A stretch of DNA of 64,000 nucleotides from Acetobacter aceti. Lineage in GTDB: Bacteria; Pseudomonadota; Alphaproteobacteria; Acetobacterales; Acetobacteraceae. Positions 1-8,432 of the stretch are shown one piece after another (the stretch's first letter is position 1; each line of letters begins with the position of its first letter). The stretch covers positions 3,554,001-3,618,000 of the forward strand of contig NZ_CP014692.1 of the NCBI RefSeq assembly GCF_002005445.1. The letters run 5' to 3'. The notes under the pieces were generated by a model. The model searched no databases, was not told the DNA's origin, and saw nothing but the letters and a program-made list of their open reading frames with translations. The translations under genes and the position numbers were made by a program.

Positions 1-123
1 GTGGGCGCGGGACGTTCTGGATGTGACGGAGGGAAAGGTGGACAGGAGGAGGGCGGCAATGTGGTGCCGCTCCGGAGTCAAGTCGGGGCAGACGAAGCTC
101 AGGAACTGGATATGGGTTACTGA
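1..123 (+). CDS. Possible 3' end of a gene cut by the window edge
   Basis: Frame 1 is open from the first base to a TGA at 121-123 and would encode the last 40 residues of a protein ending in ...QELDMGY. Frame 2 is also open, to a stop near 190, so the reading is not certain. I do not recognise the family. It lies upstream of the DUF4160 gene in what looks like a mobile-element remnant. Confidence 0.2.
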   Translation: MGAGRSGCDGGKGGQEEGGNVVPLRSQVGADEAQELDMGY

Positions 124-220
124 CAAAATGGCCTTCGTCGCTCTGCTGGATGCCTGTGTTCTATACCCTGCACCTCCGAATACTGTATCCTAATCGTTTG
201 GGTTATGGTATAGAGAGACA

Positions 221-463
221 ATGCCGACAGTCCTACGCTTCGCCGGGTTCCGTGTTGTGATTTACCCGAACGATCATCACCCGGCGCACGTCCATGTCAT
301 CGGGGGAGATGGAGAAGCGGTTTTCGTGATCGGGAAACCGGCCCGCCTGATTCGTTCGACCGGCCTGTCAGCAAGAGACATAACAACGGCACAGGACGTT
401 ATCGAGAAGAACGCTGAAAAACTCATTCAGGAATGGAGTGCGATACATGGCAACAGAAACTGA
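221..463 (+). CDS. DUF4160 domain protein
   Basis: The 80-residue protein matches the small DUF4160 family: an N-terminal 'FAGFRVVIYPNDHHPAHVHV' segment with the typical HxPxHVHV signature, followed by a short helical tail. DUF4160 proteins are usually encoded directly before a DUF2442 protein in toxin-antitoxin-like pairs on mobile elements and chromosomes. That is the case here: the next gene starts inside this one (17-bp overlap), implying translational coupling. The biochemical role of the family is not established as far as I know. The gene sits in a decayed element that ends at tRNA-Ala(GGC). Confidence 0.8.
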   Translation: MPTVLRFAGFRVVIYPNDHHPAHVHVIGGDGEAVFVIGKPARLIRSTGLSARDITTAQDVIEKNAEKLIQEWSAIHGNRN

Positions 464-860
464 GATCAGCCGCGCAAAGGCCAACGCGGCCCACCACGCG
501 GCGGCGGTTCCGCACGCAACATCAGCACACTTCATTTCATCTCGCCGCAGCCTGAATGTGACCCTGAGCAACGGTGTTGAAATGATCATTCCCGTCGATC
601 TTGTTCAGGGGCTGTCCGGAGCTGATGAGGCCGCGCTTGAGCGTATCGAGATCACCCCGAGGGGAACGGGGCTACACTGGCCGCTTCTGGATGCTGACGT
701 TCTTGTGGAAGGGATCATTCATGGCGCCTTCGGATCGCGTGCGTGGATGGCCAGGCAGATGGGACGTGCCGGAGGCTCCGCATCGACGGACGCCAAGAGT
801 GCGGCATCCCGGCGCAACGGCGCGAAGGGCGGGCGGCCTAAAAAGGAATTGGCGGACTGA
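447..860 (+). CDS. DUF2442 domain protein
   Basis: A 137-residue protein partnered with the upstream DUF4160 gene. The central part (about residues 30-95, from 'SRRSLNVTLSNGVEMIIPVD' to 'GLHWPLLDADVLVEG') fits DUF2442, which carries the recurrent 'sgxglHWPxLDxDi' pattern. The C-terminus is rich in Ala, Gly, Arg and Lys (ending GRPKKELAD), like the nucleic-acid-binding tails of many antitoxins. ATG 447 is preferred over an in-frame GTG at 438 because family members begin near it. A regulator or antitoxin role is inference. Confidence 0.8.
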   Translation: MATETEISRAKANAAHHAAAVPHATSAHFISSRRSLNVTLSNGVEMIIPVDLVQGLSGADEAALERIEITPRGTGLHWPLLDADVLVEGIIHGAFGSRAWMARQMGRAGGSASTDAKSAASRRNGAKGGRPKKELAD

Positions 861-956
861 GGTTCAGTTCCAGCCCCCAGGCGATCAGGACATATTTATC
901 TCCAACACAGTACGACCGAAAGCGGATGACAAACTTAAAGTTATTCGCTTGTCGAG

Positions 957-1586
957 ATGCATGGTTACCTCGCCAGACGCGGCATCGACCTCCGGGAGAT
1001 GGGACGGCAGCCGGGAAGCCTGCGGTTTCATCCGGCGGTCTGGTGTGGCGAGGTGCGGCGTCCATTGCCTGCGATGCTGGCCGCCATCTGCGGACCGTCC
1101 GGCAAGCTGGTGGCGGTTCATCGGACATGGCTGACGCCGACAGCCTCCGGCGACTGGACCAAGGCTGATCTACAGGCACCCAAAAAGGTTCTGGGCTCTT
1201 TTGCTGGTGGCTGCATCCGTCTGTGGCGTGGTGCCTCCGGAAAAAGCCTGAGCATGGCGGAGCAGGATGAAAGCGCCATTGTGGCGGAAGGGATCGAGAC
1301 CGGTCTTTCCGTGGCGCTGGCCTGTCCGGAACGGCGCGTCCTTTGCGCTGTCAGCCTGAGCAACATGAAGTCTCTCAAACTGCCTGAGGCAGTCAGGGAA
1401 ATCACCATCGCGGCGGACAATGACAAGGGCAACGAAAGCGCCCGGAAAGCTCTGAACGCCGCCATTCATGAATTCATCAGGCAGGGCCGCGTCGTGCGTG
1501 TCGCCATGCCGGAAACAGAAGGCCGGGACTGGAACGATGTCATCCGGGAAGAATATGACAGACAAGAAATCGACGAAGGGTCGTAA
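957..1586 (+). pseudogene. 5'-truncated Toprim-domain primase (DUF7146-like)
   Basis: The 209-residue reading frame holds the middle and C-terminal part of a mobile-element primase: 'YLARRGI', 'LRFHP' and 'PAMLAAICGPSGKLVAVHRT' blocks, then a Toprim-like core with 'IVAEGIETGLSV' (acidic Glu) and 'ITIAADNDKGNESA' (DxD-type metal site). Full-length relatives carry a zinc-binding primase domain of about 100 residues before YLxxRGI. Here the frame opens only after a TAA at 936-938, so that part is gone. The end overlaps the start of the DUF927 gene by 32 bp, the usual order for a replication module. It is most likely inactive as a primase. Confidence 0.7.
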
Positions 1587-3422
1587 GGGCGTTCGCGCCG
1601 GGATTGAAGGCGCTGAAGTCGTCGTTTTTCCGGGCAATGGCGACAATAAGCCAGCCAAGGCAGAAGACAGTCGTCCGCCTCCGGGTGTGTCGCGCCGCTT
1701 CAGGATGGATACATCCGGTCTGTATCGGAAAAATGGAGATGACAAACAGGATACTTTCGTCTGCGGCCCGATTGAGTGCCTGGCCGAAACACGCGACGCG
1801 GAAGGCAATGGCTGGGGGCTGCTATTCGGCTGGACAGACCGTGATGGCGTCCGTCATGAAGAGGCGTTTGCTCGATCCATGTTTTCGGGAGACTGCGGAG
1901 AATTACGGAGCCGTCTGGCCAACGGCGGCCTGACGCTGGCGTCGGGTCCGGCTGCGAAAAATGCCTTCAGTGAATGGATGGCCATGATATTCAGTTCGGA
2001 GCGGGCCCGTAGCGTGGCGCGGATTGGCTGGCATGAATTCCGCAATGGTTCTGTCTATGTGCTGCCGACCGAGGCTTTCGGTCGTTCTGATGAACGCGTC
2101 GTCCTACAGCAGGAATCACCGGAGCCTGATCTGTTCGGTGTGTCAGGCACGGCTGAAGAATGGCGGAACAGGATCGGTATCGTCTGTCGTGGCAATTCCC
2201 GCCTTGTTCTAGCGGCCTCCGCTGCCTTTGCCTCATGTCTGCTGACGATCCTTGGTGAAGACGGCGGTGGTTTTTCGTTGGTTGGGGCGTCGCGACTGGG
2301 CAAGAGCACTGCCCTCCGCGTTGCGGCTTCAGTTGTCGGAGGGACACCGCAAGCGGGTGCGGAAGGCTATGTGCGATCATGGCGGGCGACCGGCAATGCG
2401 CTGGAATCTGTAGCACTGGCGTCCTGTGACAGTCTTCTGTGTCTTGATGAACTGGGGCAGCTCGATCCACGCGAGGCAGGTGACACGGCCTACATGCTGG
2501 CCAACGGCAGCGGTAAGGCGCGTACCAACAGGACAGGCGGGGCGCGGGCTGTCTCACGCTGGAAAGTTCTGTTTCTGAGCACGGGCGAACGGACCCTTGC
2601 GGATCTGAACCGTGAAGGCGGACGGGCGACGAAGGCCGGACAGGAAGTGCGGTTTGTCGATGTGCCTGCCGATGCCGGAGCAGGTCTTGGTCTGTTCGAA
2701 CTGTTGCACCATGCTGATGAGCCGGGTGAGTTGGCTGAATATCTACGTGAACAGACAGGTCACCTCTATGGTGCGCCGTTCCGTATCTTTCTCAGGGCCC
2801 TGACGGATTGGATCGGAAAAGAAGGCCATCAATCTGTCCGCGAGGCATTGCGGTGCCGTGTCGTGGAGCTGACCTCCCTTTATTTACAGAACCGCCCGGA
2901 AGCGTCCGGACAGGTGCGTTCGGTTGCGCGGCGTTTCGCCATTGTCGCCCTGGGCGGTGAACTGGCGACTGGCTCCGGATGCGCGGCACGACCGGTCGCC
3001 GTGAGGATGAGCAGGCTATCGAGCAACTCCGCGATTTCATCACCAAGAATGGCGAAGGCCGCTTTGAGCGGTGGGTGGATCGCAAGGAAGCAGAAATTCC
3101 TCAGAGTGACAGTGATGCCGAACCGCCGGGCGAACGGTTCCGGACCCAGATGCGTGCGGGCTGGAAGCGATGGGAAAAGCTCGATGACGGAAAGATGGGC
3201 TGGACGTTCTTTCTGACGGCGGACGGCATGAATGAGGCCCTGAACGGACTGAACGGACTGAACGTCCGTGATGCCAAGCGCGTGCTGGTCGAGCGCGGCT
3301 TTCTTGTCCGTGGCGCTGATAACAAGCTGGCACGGGTTATCAGTCCGCCGGGCCTTAAATCGGTGCGGGCCTATCAGATCAGGTCGACGATCCTCGGATC
3401 AGACGCGGGGGATGCGGACTGA
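1555..3422 (+). pseudogene. DUF927 helicase-like protein, broken by an internal deletion/frameshift
   Basis: From ATG 1555 the frame encodes a DUF927 ATPase-like protein of mobile elements. A Walker-A-like 'GASRLGKSTALRVAASV' lies near residue 245, Walker-B-like 'SLLCLDELGQLDP' near 300, and 'VLFLSTGERTLADL' follows. At about 2965-2985 the frame breaks. 'GELAT' is followed in the same frame by 31 codons' worth of unrelated sequence and more, to 3216. The family C-terminus (RGTTGRREDEQAIEQLRDFI...) continues in another frame to 3422. Relatives have roughly 25 more residues between these blocks, so a small out-of-frame deletion is the simplest explanation. Together with the truncated primase this marks a dead replication module. 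Confidence 0.75.
3241..3267 (+). repeat. Tandem 9-bp repeat (TGAACGGAC, three copies)
   Basis: TGAACGGAC occurs at 3241 and 3250, and a variant TGAACGTCC at 3259, in perfect 9-bp register. In the broken DUF927 C-terminus it encodes LNGLNGLN. Direct repeats with nearly helical period inside a replication gene may act as initiator-binding iterons; that is inference. Confidence 0.6.
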
Positions 3423-3561
3423 ACCACATTCCTCTTTCCTGTCAGCCTCCGGAGGGTCGTCACACTGTGGCGGCTCTTTTTGATTGACAGATACATGTTG
3501 GTGTTTCTCATTCTTGGCGTGAAAGTCTTGTCGCCTCTACATATTTGAGAAAGGTAACGTG

Positions 3562-3807
3562 ATGCCACTGTATACTCACATAATGACATACAAAGGAGTT
3601 ACGAAAATATTTCAGAAGAGACGAAGTAATTACTCAGGATTTTTGCTTGATTCTATATCAGAAAAATTCCCTTCTCTTAAACATTCATTCGGGGATATCA
3701 TGAGAATAAAACCTGAGGCAATCTCAGGAGGCAAGCATGTGTGGACTTGTTCACTGGAAATATCAGGGGACATATTTACTCTATGTATCGTTGAAACACG
3801 CGAATAA
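3562..3807 (+). CDS. Small hypothetical protein (81 aa)
   Basis: An 81-residue protein starting at ATG 3562, with the purine-rich AGAAAGG about 6 bases upstream as a plausible ribosome-binding site. A GTG one codon earlier is an alternative. The sequence is basic in its first third (FQKRRSNYSG) and ends in a beta-rich stretch (WTCSLEISGDIFTLCIVETRE). The gene is clearly more AT-rich than its neighbours. I do not recognise a family. It lies between the dead helicase gene and a repeat-rich non-coding region, so it probably belongs to the mobile-element remnant. Confidence 0.45.
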   Translation: MPLYTHIMTYKGVTKIFQKRRSNYSGFLLDSISEKFPSLKHSFGDIMRIKPEAISGGKHVWTCSLEISGDIFTLCIVETRE

Positions 3808-4865
3808 TTATAATTATTATAATATAAATACATTAGAATTTTTCTGACAAGACATTCGTCAATAAAGGAAACCGGATACGCCTGTAACAACACGATCGAA
3901 CGGATTTTCTGATCGCACAACTCACCTGGATAGCGGAATGCAAGAAAGTCTTTTCCGAATAGGTAAACAACTCCAGAGGGGCTCATTGAGATTTGGCTAA
4001 GGCATATCTCATCTCCATCCGGATGATGAGCTGGTTATCCAAAAGCCTGTTTTCTTAGTCCTCTCAGTTCAAGTTTGATCAGTGTAACCCTTCGAAGTGT
4101 GTCCGGTGCGCGCGAGCAGCGCGATGGTTTTCTTCCCGACTTTTGGACACTTTAGACGTGAAAACGCCTAAAGACATGCTATTAACGCATAACTAAACAC
4201 ACCGAAAACACGTCTTTAAATGACGTTTCTCTTGTGGATAACTTCCTATCGCGACGTGCTGCCATTTTAAAAATGGCGGTTTTCTGCTGTTTACACCTGC
4301 GAAGTGGTTACACCTTTTCAAAAGGTGTAATGATCAAGCTCAAAAGGCGTAACTCGAAAATGATATTTTTTTCAGTATGTTATGTAGTTCCCTTACACCT
4401 TTACACCTCTTACACCTCTTACACCTTTTTTCGAACAATGCAGAGAAAGAGGGCAAGGTGAAGCGTCGAATATCCATGCACTTAATGCATGGGTCAGAAG
4501 GACCCGCCGGATGGAAAAGCCGTGGGTCCTTCCTGGGAGGGCCACCTGTCGGGGGTTGTTCGCGCCCCGGTTAGAGAGACTTTTTGAGCAAAGAAAAAAT
4601 GGCTTGGTGTTGTTGTCGTTCGCTCGGCGTGCGGATCTGCTGGTCGATGAGATGCAACGATGAGTGTGATTGGGTGGATGTCGACAACCAACACGCGTTC
4701 GCCAGTAGGGTGACAAGCGGAACTGGATGCCTGCCTAAGCGGCAACGTCCATCAATGCGGTCCTATGGTTCACCACAGCAGCGAGCAGGAATTTTGAAAG
4801 AGTCCGGAAGCTTTATTTCCGTCACCAGTTCAACGCACAGATTTTGAAAAATTGTAGGTGGGAAC
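3808..4865. other. Non-coding, repeat-rich AT-rich stretch between the mobile-element remnant and tRNA-Ala
   Basis: No convincing gene. The stretch has an AT-rich segment (3808-3850), a DnaA-box-like TTATCCAAA near 4036, one perfect DnaA box at 4233-4241 on the minus strand, and a perfect inverted repeat at 4261-4277 (8-bp arms). The TTACACCT repeats follow at 4291-4426. There are also hairpin-forming repeats at about 4473-4492 (CCATGCA arms) and 4498-4533 (GAAGGACCC arms). The layout resembles a plasmid- or element-type replication origin. Confidence 0.45.
4291..4426. repeat. Iteron-like TTACACCT repeats with a perfect palindrome
   Basis: TTACACCT occurs at 4291-4298 and 4308-4315, then as four near-tandem copies at 4393-4400, 4401-4408, 4410-4417 and 4419-4426. 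Positions 4308-4330 form a perfect inverted repeat with 11-bp arms (TTACACCTTTT / AAAAGGTGTAA) around one base. A perfect DnaA box lies 50 bp upstream. This arrangement is typical of initiator-binding iterons; the cognate initiator is not evident. Confidence 0.55.
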
Positions 4866-4941
4866 TGGTGGAGCCAATCGGGATCGAACCGACGACCTCC
4901 TGAATGCCATTCAGGCGCTCTCCCAACTGAGCTATGGCCCC
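4866..4941 (-). tRNA. tRNA-Ala (GGC anticodon)
   Basis: Read on the minus strand, the 76-nt sequence folds as a cloverleaf. The acceptor GGGGCCA pairs with TGGCTCC, the D-arm is AGCTCAGTTGGGAGAGC, and the anticodon stem CCTGA/TCAGG has loop ATGGCAT (anticodon GGC). The T-arm contains GGTTCGATCC. The 3' CCA is encoded (4866-4868). Its 3' end faces the decayed mobile element, the usual geometry for tRNA-targeted integration. Confidence 0.95.
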
Positions 4942-5031
4942 ATCAGGACGTCCTGTCTGTGACAGAGCGTCCGGGTGACGGGCGTATATCCTGTTGGTCT
5001 GTCGATGACAAGCCCTAATTCTTGTCCCCTG

Positions 5032-5703
5032 TTAGTTGGCAAGCACACCGAACCCTCTGAGAGCCGAGAACAGGGGAAGCAACGGCAGGCCGAGAATGGC
5101 GGAGTATTCTCCCTCAATCCGACTGAAAAGCTGGATTCCCGGTCCTTCAAGCCTGTAAGCGCCAACGCTGCTGAAACAGGATTCCCCTTCCGTATCAAGA
5201 TAAGCGTCGAGAAATACATCCGAGAAATCGCGCATCTCAAGTTCCGGCTCTTCGACATGCGACCAGACGACCTCCCCTCTCCTGCACAGCACGACCGCGC
5301 TATGAAGAAAATGTGTCCTCCCTCTCAGGCGACTTAGCTGCGCTCTGGCGGACTGGCGGGAGACCGGCTTGTCGAACCAGTCTCCTTCACAGCTCAGCAT
5401 CTGATCCGCACCGATCACAAACGCATCATTCTGTTCAGGTTCAAGACTGACCGCCTCCGCCTTTGCAGCAGCAAGACGGAGAGCGATACAGGCAGCGCTT
5501 TCTCCAGCCCGACTGCCTTCTTCTTTATAAAGACTTTCATCGATCGCCTGTGTCCGAACGGTAAAAGTAACACCGGCTCCCCGCAGCAATCCCTGCCGGG
5601 CAGAAGAACCGCTGGCCAGAACCAGAGAGAAACTGGAGGGCGTCAGTACTTCATGTTCACCAGTACTCGAGTCGATCATTTTTCCTCTGCCTTTCATTCC
5701 CAT
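5032..5703 (-). CDS. Maf-family nucleotide pyrophosphatase
   Basis: A Maf/Ham1-fold nucleoside triphosphate pyrophosphatase that cleaves non-canonical or modified NTPs to NMP plus diphosphate. The family signature is visible: 'LVLASGSSARQGLL' near the start, 'FVIGADQMLSCEG' (the usual GADTvv with Gln instead of Thr-Val), 'RGRTHFLHSAVVL', and 'GAYRLEGPGIQLFSRIEGEY' near the end. The total of 223 residues (214 from ATG 5679) is normal. It sits next to the probable chromosomal origin and hemE, as maf often does in alphaproteobacteria. The Thr-to-Gln change after GAD could affect substrate choice. Confidence 0.9.
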   Translation of the reverse strand: MGMKGRGKMIDSSTGEHEVLTPSSFSLVLASGSSARQGLLRGAGVTFTVRTQAIDESLYKEEGSRAGESAACIALRLAAAKAEAVSLEPEQNDAFVIGADQMLSCEGDWFDKPVSRQSARAQLSRLRGRTHFLHSAVVLCRRGEVVWSHVEEPELEMRDFSDVFLDAYLDTEGESCFSSVGAYRLEGPGIQLFSRIEGEYSAILGLPLLPLFSALRGFGVLAN

Positions 5704-5734
5704 GAGTTGAACAAGGATAATCCGTCATTCACCT

Positions 5735-6045
5735 CGTTAGTACTTCGGTGAGTACTGTACCGAGTACTTTGTGCGGTACTGGGGTACATGGGGATAGTAC
5801 CGACTGATTTTACAACCAGTACCGAGTACCGTGGACAAGTGACTCTCCGTCCGACACTGTGGGTTGTACACAGGGCTTCTGTGGGTTTTTCTGGATAACT
5901 CCCGAAAACCTTTATTTTCCGCGAGGATACATTCTGTACACAGTCGGGGAAAACTGGGGTACATTTTCGGAAAGGTGGGTACCCCGACATACACACCCCC
6001 TATAGAAACCTCATCATTTCTTTATTTTCTTTTATTCGTTAGAGA
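5735..6045. other. Probable chromosomal replication origin (oriC), GTAC-rich
   Basis: This gap between maf and hemE carries 13 GTAC tetramers in 243 bp (5740-5982), including TACCGAGTAC twice (5758 and 5820). DnaA-box-like 9-mers are TTGTACACA (5864-5872), CTGTACACA (5934-5942), TTATCCAGA on the minus strand (5890-5898) and CTTGTCCAC on the minus strand (5831-5839). A T-rich, easily melted stretch lies at 6004-6042. In Caulobacter and other alphaproteobacteria oriC lies beside hemE. parAB with parS lies 43 kb away in this window, consistent with an origin-proximal region. No box is a perfect match, so this remains a prediction. Confidence 0.55.
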
Positions 6046-6078
6046 TGTGGGACTGATGAAACGGACGGTAGACGGATA

Positions 6079-7149
6079 GTGAACGCCCCATACGGAACCG
6101 ATGAGAACCGACGACTTCTCCGCACGCTGAAGGGCGAGGCCATGTGGCCACCGCCAGTCTGGCTGATGCGTCAGGCCGGGCGCTTTCTCCCGGAATTTCG
6201 GGCGCTTCGGGAAAAGGCCGATTTTCTGACACGCTGCATGACGCCGGATATGGCGGCGGAAATCACACTTCAGCCTATCCGCCGTTTCGCCATGGATGGC
6301 GCCATTCTGTTTTCGGATATTCTCATCCTGCCATGGGCCATGGGCCAATCGCTCGAATTCATTGAAAAACGCGGTCCTGTTCTCACGCCTATCCGCAGCC
6401 GGGCCGATCTGGACAGGCTGGACCCGAAGCGTATCGCTGAACGCACGGCTCCTGTCGCGGAAACATTGCGTCGGGTGCGGAATGCTCTTGGAGAACAGGT
6501 AGGCGCCGCCGCTCCTGACACCGTCACCCTGATCGGTTTTGCTGGCGCTCCGTTCACTGTGAGCTGCTACATGGTCGATGGGGGCAGTTCGAAGGAATTC
6601 GCCCAGACCCGCCTGATGGCTTTCCGTGAGCCTGCCCTGTTTGACCGCCTGATTGATCTTCTGACCGAAACCACAGCGACCATGCTGGCGGACCAGATCG
6701 AAGCAGGCGCTCAGGCCGTCATGCTGTTTGATTCCTGGTCAGGGCTGCTGCCTCCACAGGAATTCCGACGTCACGTCATCAATCCTTCGCGCCAGATTGT
6801 CACGTTTCTGAAAGAGCGTTACCCCGATGTGCCGGTGATAGGTTTCCCCCGCCTCGCCGGTGTCATGGCTCCGGAATATGCGCGTGAGACGGGCGTGGAC
6901 GCCATGGCGCTGGATACCGGGGCGGATCTGGCTACTGTGGCCAGTCAGGTCCGTTCTGATCTGGTCCTGCAGGGTAACCTTGATCCGGTTGCCGTGCTTG
7001 CCGGCGGTGAGGCCATGGTGCGGGAAGCGCTGGCGATCCGGGAGGCTGGTCGTGGTCGTTCGCATGTCTTCAATCTGGGGCATGGCGTTCTGCCCGAGAC
7101 GCCGACCGAACATGTGGGTGAGTTGATCGCCGCCTTGCGGACTGTCTGA
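6079..7149 (+). CDS. hemE: Uroporphyrinogen decarboxylase
   Basis: HemE decarboxylates the four acetate side chains of uroporphyrinogen III to give coproporphyrinogen III in haem biosynthesis (cytosolic, cofactor-free). The 356-residue length is normal. Diagnostic blocks are 'PPVWLMRQAGRFLPEFR' near residue 25 (substrate-binding Arg residues), 'AILFSDILILPWAMG', 'LIGFAGAPFTVSCYMVDGG' near 155, and 'LQGNLDPVAVLAGG' near 300. It starts at GTG 6079, since no ATG fits. It is followed after one base by a HAD hydrolase and then hemJ, forming a haem operon next to the probable origin. Confidence 0.96.
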   Translation: MNAPYGTDENRRLLRTLKGEAMWPPPVWLMRQAGRFLPEFRALREKADFLTRCMTPDMAAEITLQPIRRFAMDGAILFSDILILPWAMGQSLEFIEKRGPVLTPIRSRADLDRLDPKRIAERTAPVAETLRRVRNALGEQVGAAAPDTVTLIGFAGAPFTVSCYMVDGGSSKEFAQTRLMAFREPALFDRLIDLLTETTATMLADQIEAGAQAVMLFDSWSGLLPPQEFRRHVINPSRQIVTFLKERYPDVPVIGFPRLAGVMAPEYARETGVDAMALDTGADLATVASQVRSDLVLQGNLDPVAVLAGGEAMVREALAIREAGRGRSHVFNLGHGVLPETPTEHVGELIAALRTV

Positions 7150-7150
7150 C

Positions 7151-7855
7151 ATGACGTCTGCTCTTGCACCTGAAGGTCGGTTGCAGCTTGTCATTTTCGA
7201 CTGTGACGGTGTGCTGATCGACAGCGAGGGGACGAGTTGTCGTCTCATAGCTGAGGACGCCCGTCAGGCGGGATGGGCGATCACGGATGAAGAGGCCGTG
7301 GCGCAGTTTGGCGGCAAGGCCCTGACCTTTCTGAAAAAGGAAATCGAGGAGCGGACCGCGGAAACTCTTCAGGAAGACTGGGTCATTGTCATGAGAGATC
7401 GCTTTGTCGATTCTTTCAATGTGTCTGTCGACATGATCGAGGGAACCCGGGACATGCTGGAGAAAGTGTCAGCCCTTGGTCTGCCTCTTCGTGTCGGGTC
7501 GAATTCGTCCATGCTGGAGATGAATGCAAAATTCAGAACGAGTGGACTGGCTGAACTGTTCGATGGTCGTATCCACTCGGCGACTGACATGCAGGCTCCC
7601 AAACCAAGTCCTGCGGTCTATCTGAAGGCGGCGGAAGAGGAAGGCGTCGCTCCTGAAAATTGCGTTGTCATTGAAGACAGCGATACAGGCGCGAAAGCGG
7701 CTCTTGCGGCAGGGATGACCTGCGTTCTTTTGAGAGCGGCTCATGAAGCTGTTCCGGACTGGCCGGGACTGGTGAGAATAGGCGCTCTTTCTGAACTGCC
7801 GGTTCTGCTGGACAAGACGCTGAACGCTCAAAATAAAGCGGCTCATCGTGAGTGA
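7151..7855 (+). CDS. HAD-superfamily hydrolase (Gph/YieH-like phosphatase)
   Basis: A 234-residue haloacid-dehalogenase-type phosphatase. Motif I is 'VIFDCDGVLIDSE' (nucleophile and acid Asp near residues 18-20), motif II 'LRVGSNSSMLEMN', motif III Lys in 'QAPKPSPAVYLKAAE', and motif IV 'CVVIEDSDTGAKAALAAGM'. The helical cap between motifs I and II puts it in the phosphoglycolate phosphatase/beta-phosphoglucomutase branch; the real substrate cannot be told. It lies between hemE and hemJ with a 1-bp gap upstream and an 8-bp overlap downstream, so it is co-transcribed. Confidence 0.88.
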   Translation: MTSALAPEGRLQLVIFDCDGVLIDSEGTSCRLIAEDARQAGWAITDEEAVAQFGGKALTFLKKEIEERTAETLQEDWVIVMRDRFVDSFNVSVDMIEGTRDMLEKVSALGLPLRVGSNSSMLEMNAKFRTSGLAELFDGRIHSATDMQAPKPSPAVYLKAAEEEGVAPENCVVIEDSDTGAKAALAAGMTCVLLRAAHEAVPDWPGLVRIGALSELPVLLDKTLNAQNKAAHRE

Positions 7856-8297
7856 AATGCTTCTGCCATGGTATCCCTGGATCAAGGCGTTTCATGTCAT
7901 GTCGGTCATGGCCTGGATGGCGGGTCTTTTTTATCTGCCACGGCTATTCGTCTATCATTGTCAGGTTACAGTCGGGTCTGAGGAAAGCGAGCGCTTCAAG
8001 ATCATGGAGCGTCGCCTTCTGAAAGCGATTACGACTCCCGCGATGATTTCGTCCCTGCTTTTTGGATTACTTCTTGTCTGCATACCGGGAGTGATAAACT
8101 GGTCTTATGGCTGGTGGCATGTGAAAATTGCCGCTCTCGTTGGCATGTTCATTTTTCATGGTTTCTGTGCACGCTGGCGTGCAGAATTTGCCAATGACAG
8201 AAACACACATTCAGAACGATACTACAGAATAGCAAATGAAATTCCGACAGTTCTGATGATGATTATTGTCATCATGGTTATTGTTAAACCATTTTAA
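7848..8297 (+). CDS. hemJ: HemJ-type protoporphyrinogen IX oxidase
   Basis: A 149-residue integral membrane protein with four predicted transmembrane segments. The family His is seen in 'WIKAFHVMSVMAWMAGLFYLPRLFVYH', the region that binds haem in HemJ, and a conserved 'WWHVKIAALVGMFIFHG' lies near residue 85. HemJ oxidises protoporphyrinogen IX to protoporphyrin IX, replacing HemG/HemY in most alphaproteobacteria. GTG 7848 overlaps the HAD gene; ATG 7857 is an alternative three codons in. Linkage to hemE supports the assignment. rho, which often follows hemJ in this class, is absent. Confidence 0.92.
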   Translation: MSEMLLPWYPWIKAFHVMSVMAWMAGLFYLPRLFVYHCQVTVGSEESERFKIMERRLLKAITTPAMISSLLFGLLLVCIPGVINWSYGWWHVKIAALVGMFIFHGFCARWRAEFANDRNTHSERYYRIANEIPTVLMMIIVIMVIVKPF

Positions 8298-8432
8298 TAA
8301 AAATTCTTTTATCAAAAGGATGATGATAGATTTACATTTCGTAGCAAATTTGCGGTTTTTTTGACACGTATCACTGCTTTTCTTGTCTCTGGAAAAACGG
8401 AGAGCAGCAGGTCTCTCCCGTTTCAAGAGTGG

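Noticed and set aside
4233-4241. Perfect DnaA box as evidence that the chromosomal origin is at 4.2 kb
   Set aside because: It lies among element-type iterons inside a mobile remnant, not beside maf/hemE; an element origin fits better.
4234-4847. Small frames in the 4.2-4.85 kb gap, including ones translating the TTACACCT repeat
   Set aside because: No plausible ribosome-binding site or conserved sequence; the periodic peptide simply mirrors the DNA repeat.
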